Assembly: GCA_023425615.1 (NCBI GenBank)
Contig: JAFACJ010000745.1
Coordinates: forward strand, 1 to 7,077
Reading direction: 5' to 3'
Origin: Actinomycetes bacterium
GTDB taxonomy: Bacteria; Actinomycetota; Actinomycetes; Streptosporangiales; Streptosporangiaceae
Length of the DNA stretch: 7,077 nt
The notes under the pieces are model-generated. The model did not search any database and had not been told where the DNA came from. It saw only the letters and a program-made list of their open reading frames with translations. The position numbers and the translations under genes were made by a program. The stretch's first letter is position 1. The number at the start of each line of letters is the position of its first letter. Of the stretch, positions 6,356-7,077 are shown in pieces.

Positions 6356-6428
6356 AGGCGGTGGCGGCCAGTGCGGATCGCTCCGGGGGTCGATGAGCCA
6401 CCGCCTTGCGGGGGATCTCTTTCCCCCG
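6356..6428 (-). promoter_or_regulatory. Structured spacer between infB terminator and DUF503
   Basis: Three inverted repeats are visible. CGGGGGA/TCCCCCG (6428-6422 and 6415-6409, 6-nt loop) comes first. A perfect 10-bp pair AGGCGGTGGC/GCCACCGCCT (outer arms 6406-6397 and 6365-6356) then encloses 31 nt, which themselves contain a small CGGA/TCCG stem (6385-6374). No open frame with coding signals is seen. It may be a second terminator, an attenuator-like leader, or an RNA element. High GC makes chance pairing likelier, but the two long stems are perfect. Confidence 0.35.
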
Positions 6429-6448
6429 GCATTCAGGGTAGTGCTCAG

Positions 6449-6486
6449 CGAGACCGCCCCGGAAAGGGTTTTCCGGGGCGGTCTCG
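6449..6486 (-). terminator. Strong terminator hairpin of infB
   Basis: A perfect 17-bp stem (6449-6465 against 6470-6486; core GACCGCCCCGG) closes a 4-nt loop. It begins 14 nt past the infB stop. No T-tract follows on the minus strand, which is typical of actinobacterial stem-only terminators. It separates the infB transcript from the DUF503-rbfA-truB unit, which would then need its own promoter. Confidence 0.8.
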
Positions 6487-6500
6487 TCGGTGCCTCAGGC

Positions 6501-7077
6501 TTACGCCCGCGGCTTCTCGCGCATCTCGAAGGTCTCGATGACGTCGTCGAGCTTCAGGTCCTGGTAGCCGATGCCGATACCGCACTCGAAGCCCTCGCGG
6601 ACCTCGGTGACGTCGTCCTTCTCGCGGCGGAGAGAGGTGACGGTGAGGTTGTCGGCGACGACCACGCCCTGGCGGACCAGCCGCGCCTTGCTGTTGCGGT
6701 TGACCGTGCCGGACTGGACCATGCAACCGGCGATGTTGCCGATCTTCGGCACCTTGAAGATGGCGCGGACCTGGGCGGTGCCCAGCTGCGCCTCCTCGAA
6801 CTCCGGCTTGAGCATGCCCTTGAGGGCCGCCTCGACCTCTTCGATCGCCTGGTAGATGACCGAGTAGTAGCGGATGTCGATGCCTTCGCGGTCCGCGATC
6901 TCCTGAGCGTTGCGCTCGGGACGGACGTTGAAGCCGATGATCACCGCGCCACCGGACGCCACCGCGAGGTTGATGTCGTCCTGCGTGATCGCGCCGACGC
7001 CGCGGCGGATGATCCGCAGGTTGACCTCGTCGCCCACGTCGATCTTGAGCAGCGAGTCCTCCAGGGCCTCCACCGAA
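6501..7077 (-). CDS. infB: Translation initiation factor IF-2, C-terminal part
   Basis: Only the last 191 residues are visible, entering the window with [22 protein letters not shown]2 is the GTPase that places initiator tRNA on the 30S subunit and promotes subunit joining. The G domain lies outside; this part covers domain C1 ([39 protein letters not shown]) and the fMet-tRNA-binding domain C2 ([17 protein letters not shown], then EGFECGIGI with its conserved Cys). It ends EMREKPRA and TAA at 6503-6501, the normal family end. A strong hairpin follows at once. nusA and ylxR would be expected upstream, beyond the window. Confidence 0.97.
   Translation of the reverse strand, partial: SVEALEDSLLKIDVGDEVNLRIIRRGVGAITQDDINLAVASGGAVIIGFNVRPERNAQEIADREGIDIRYYSVIYQAIEEVEAALKGMLKPEFEEAQLGTAQVRAIFKVPKIGNIAGCMVQSGTVNRNSKARLVRQGVVVADNLTVTSLRREKDDVTEVREGFECGIGIGYQDLKLDDVIETFEMREKPRA

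Noticed and set aside
6141..6401. 86-codon minus-strand frame upstream of and overlapping DUF503
   Set aside because: It is out of frame with DUF503, has no SD or family signal, and runs through hairpin-forming DNA.
1..7077. tRNA, CRISPR array, insertion sequence or novel defence-type system
   Set aside because: I saw no periodic repeats, transposase or integrase motifs, terminal repeats or tRNA-like folds; all substantial reading frames belong to known housekeeping or common membrane families.

Overview
The window is a stretch of core chromosome from a high-GC actinobacterium. Every gene I can support lies on the minus strand, so transcription runs from high to low coordinates. In that order they are: the 3' end of infB (IF2), a DUF503 protein gene, rbfA, truB, a hemolysin III/TrhA-type membrane protein gene, ribF, rpsO (S15) and most of pnp (polynucleotide phosphorylase). 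The order infB–DUF503–rbfA–truB–ribF–rpsO–pnp is the familiar actinobacterial translation/RNA-processing cluster. The GTG/TTG starts, strong G/C third-position bias, short acid-rich actinobacterial RbfA tail and bifunctional RibF all fit. The sequence style suggests the Streptosporangiales or a neighbouring order, but that placement is a guess from protein flavour and not a demonstrated assignment.

Layout. 7077-6501: C-terminal domains of IF2, followed by a perfect 17-bp hairpin (6449-6486) that probably ends the nusA/infB transcript. 6487-6284: a structured intergenic leader with several inverted repeats. 6283-4653: DUF503, rbfA and truB are packed almost without gaps (3-nt gap, then a 4-nt overlap) and look like one translationally coupled operon for 30S maturation and tRNA modification. 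4652-4582: a short gap with two adjacent palindromes before the hlyIII gene (4581-3916), which is the one gene out of theme. 3915-3766: gap, then ribF (3765-2824). 2823-2668: rpsO leader with a 19-nt palindrome and a second hairpin. 2667-2398: rpsO. 2397-2079: the only gene-free stretch longer than 300 nt. It holds an rpsO terminator-like hairpin, then a run of hairpins forming a probable pnp 5' leader. 2078-1: pnp, cut by the window edge inside its S1 domain.

The genes work around the ribosome and RNA. IF2 starts translation, RbfA and S15 belong to small-subunit assembly, TruB makes pseudouridine 55 in tRNA, PNPase degrades RNA, and RibF makes FMN/FAD. The coding part is ordinary. The unexplained signal is in the non-coding DNA: a 21-nt element shared (19/21) between the pnp leader and the DUF503 leader, a hairpin that could bury the DUF503 SD and TTG start, and palindromes before hlyIII and rpsO. 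I see no mobile element, tRNA, CRISPR array or novel defence-type system, and the long plus-strand open frames are antisense shadows.
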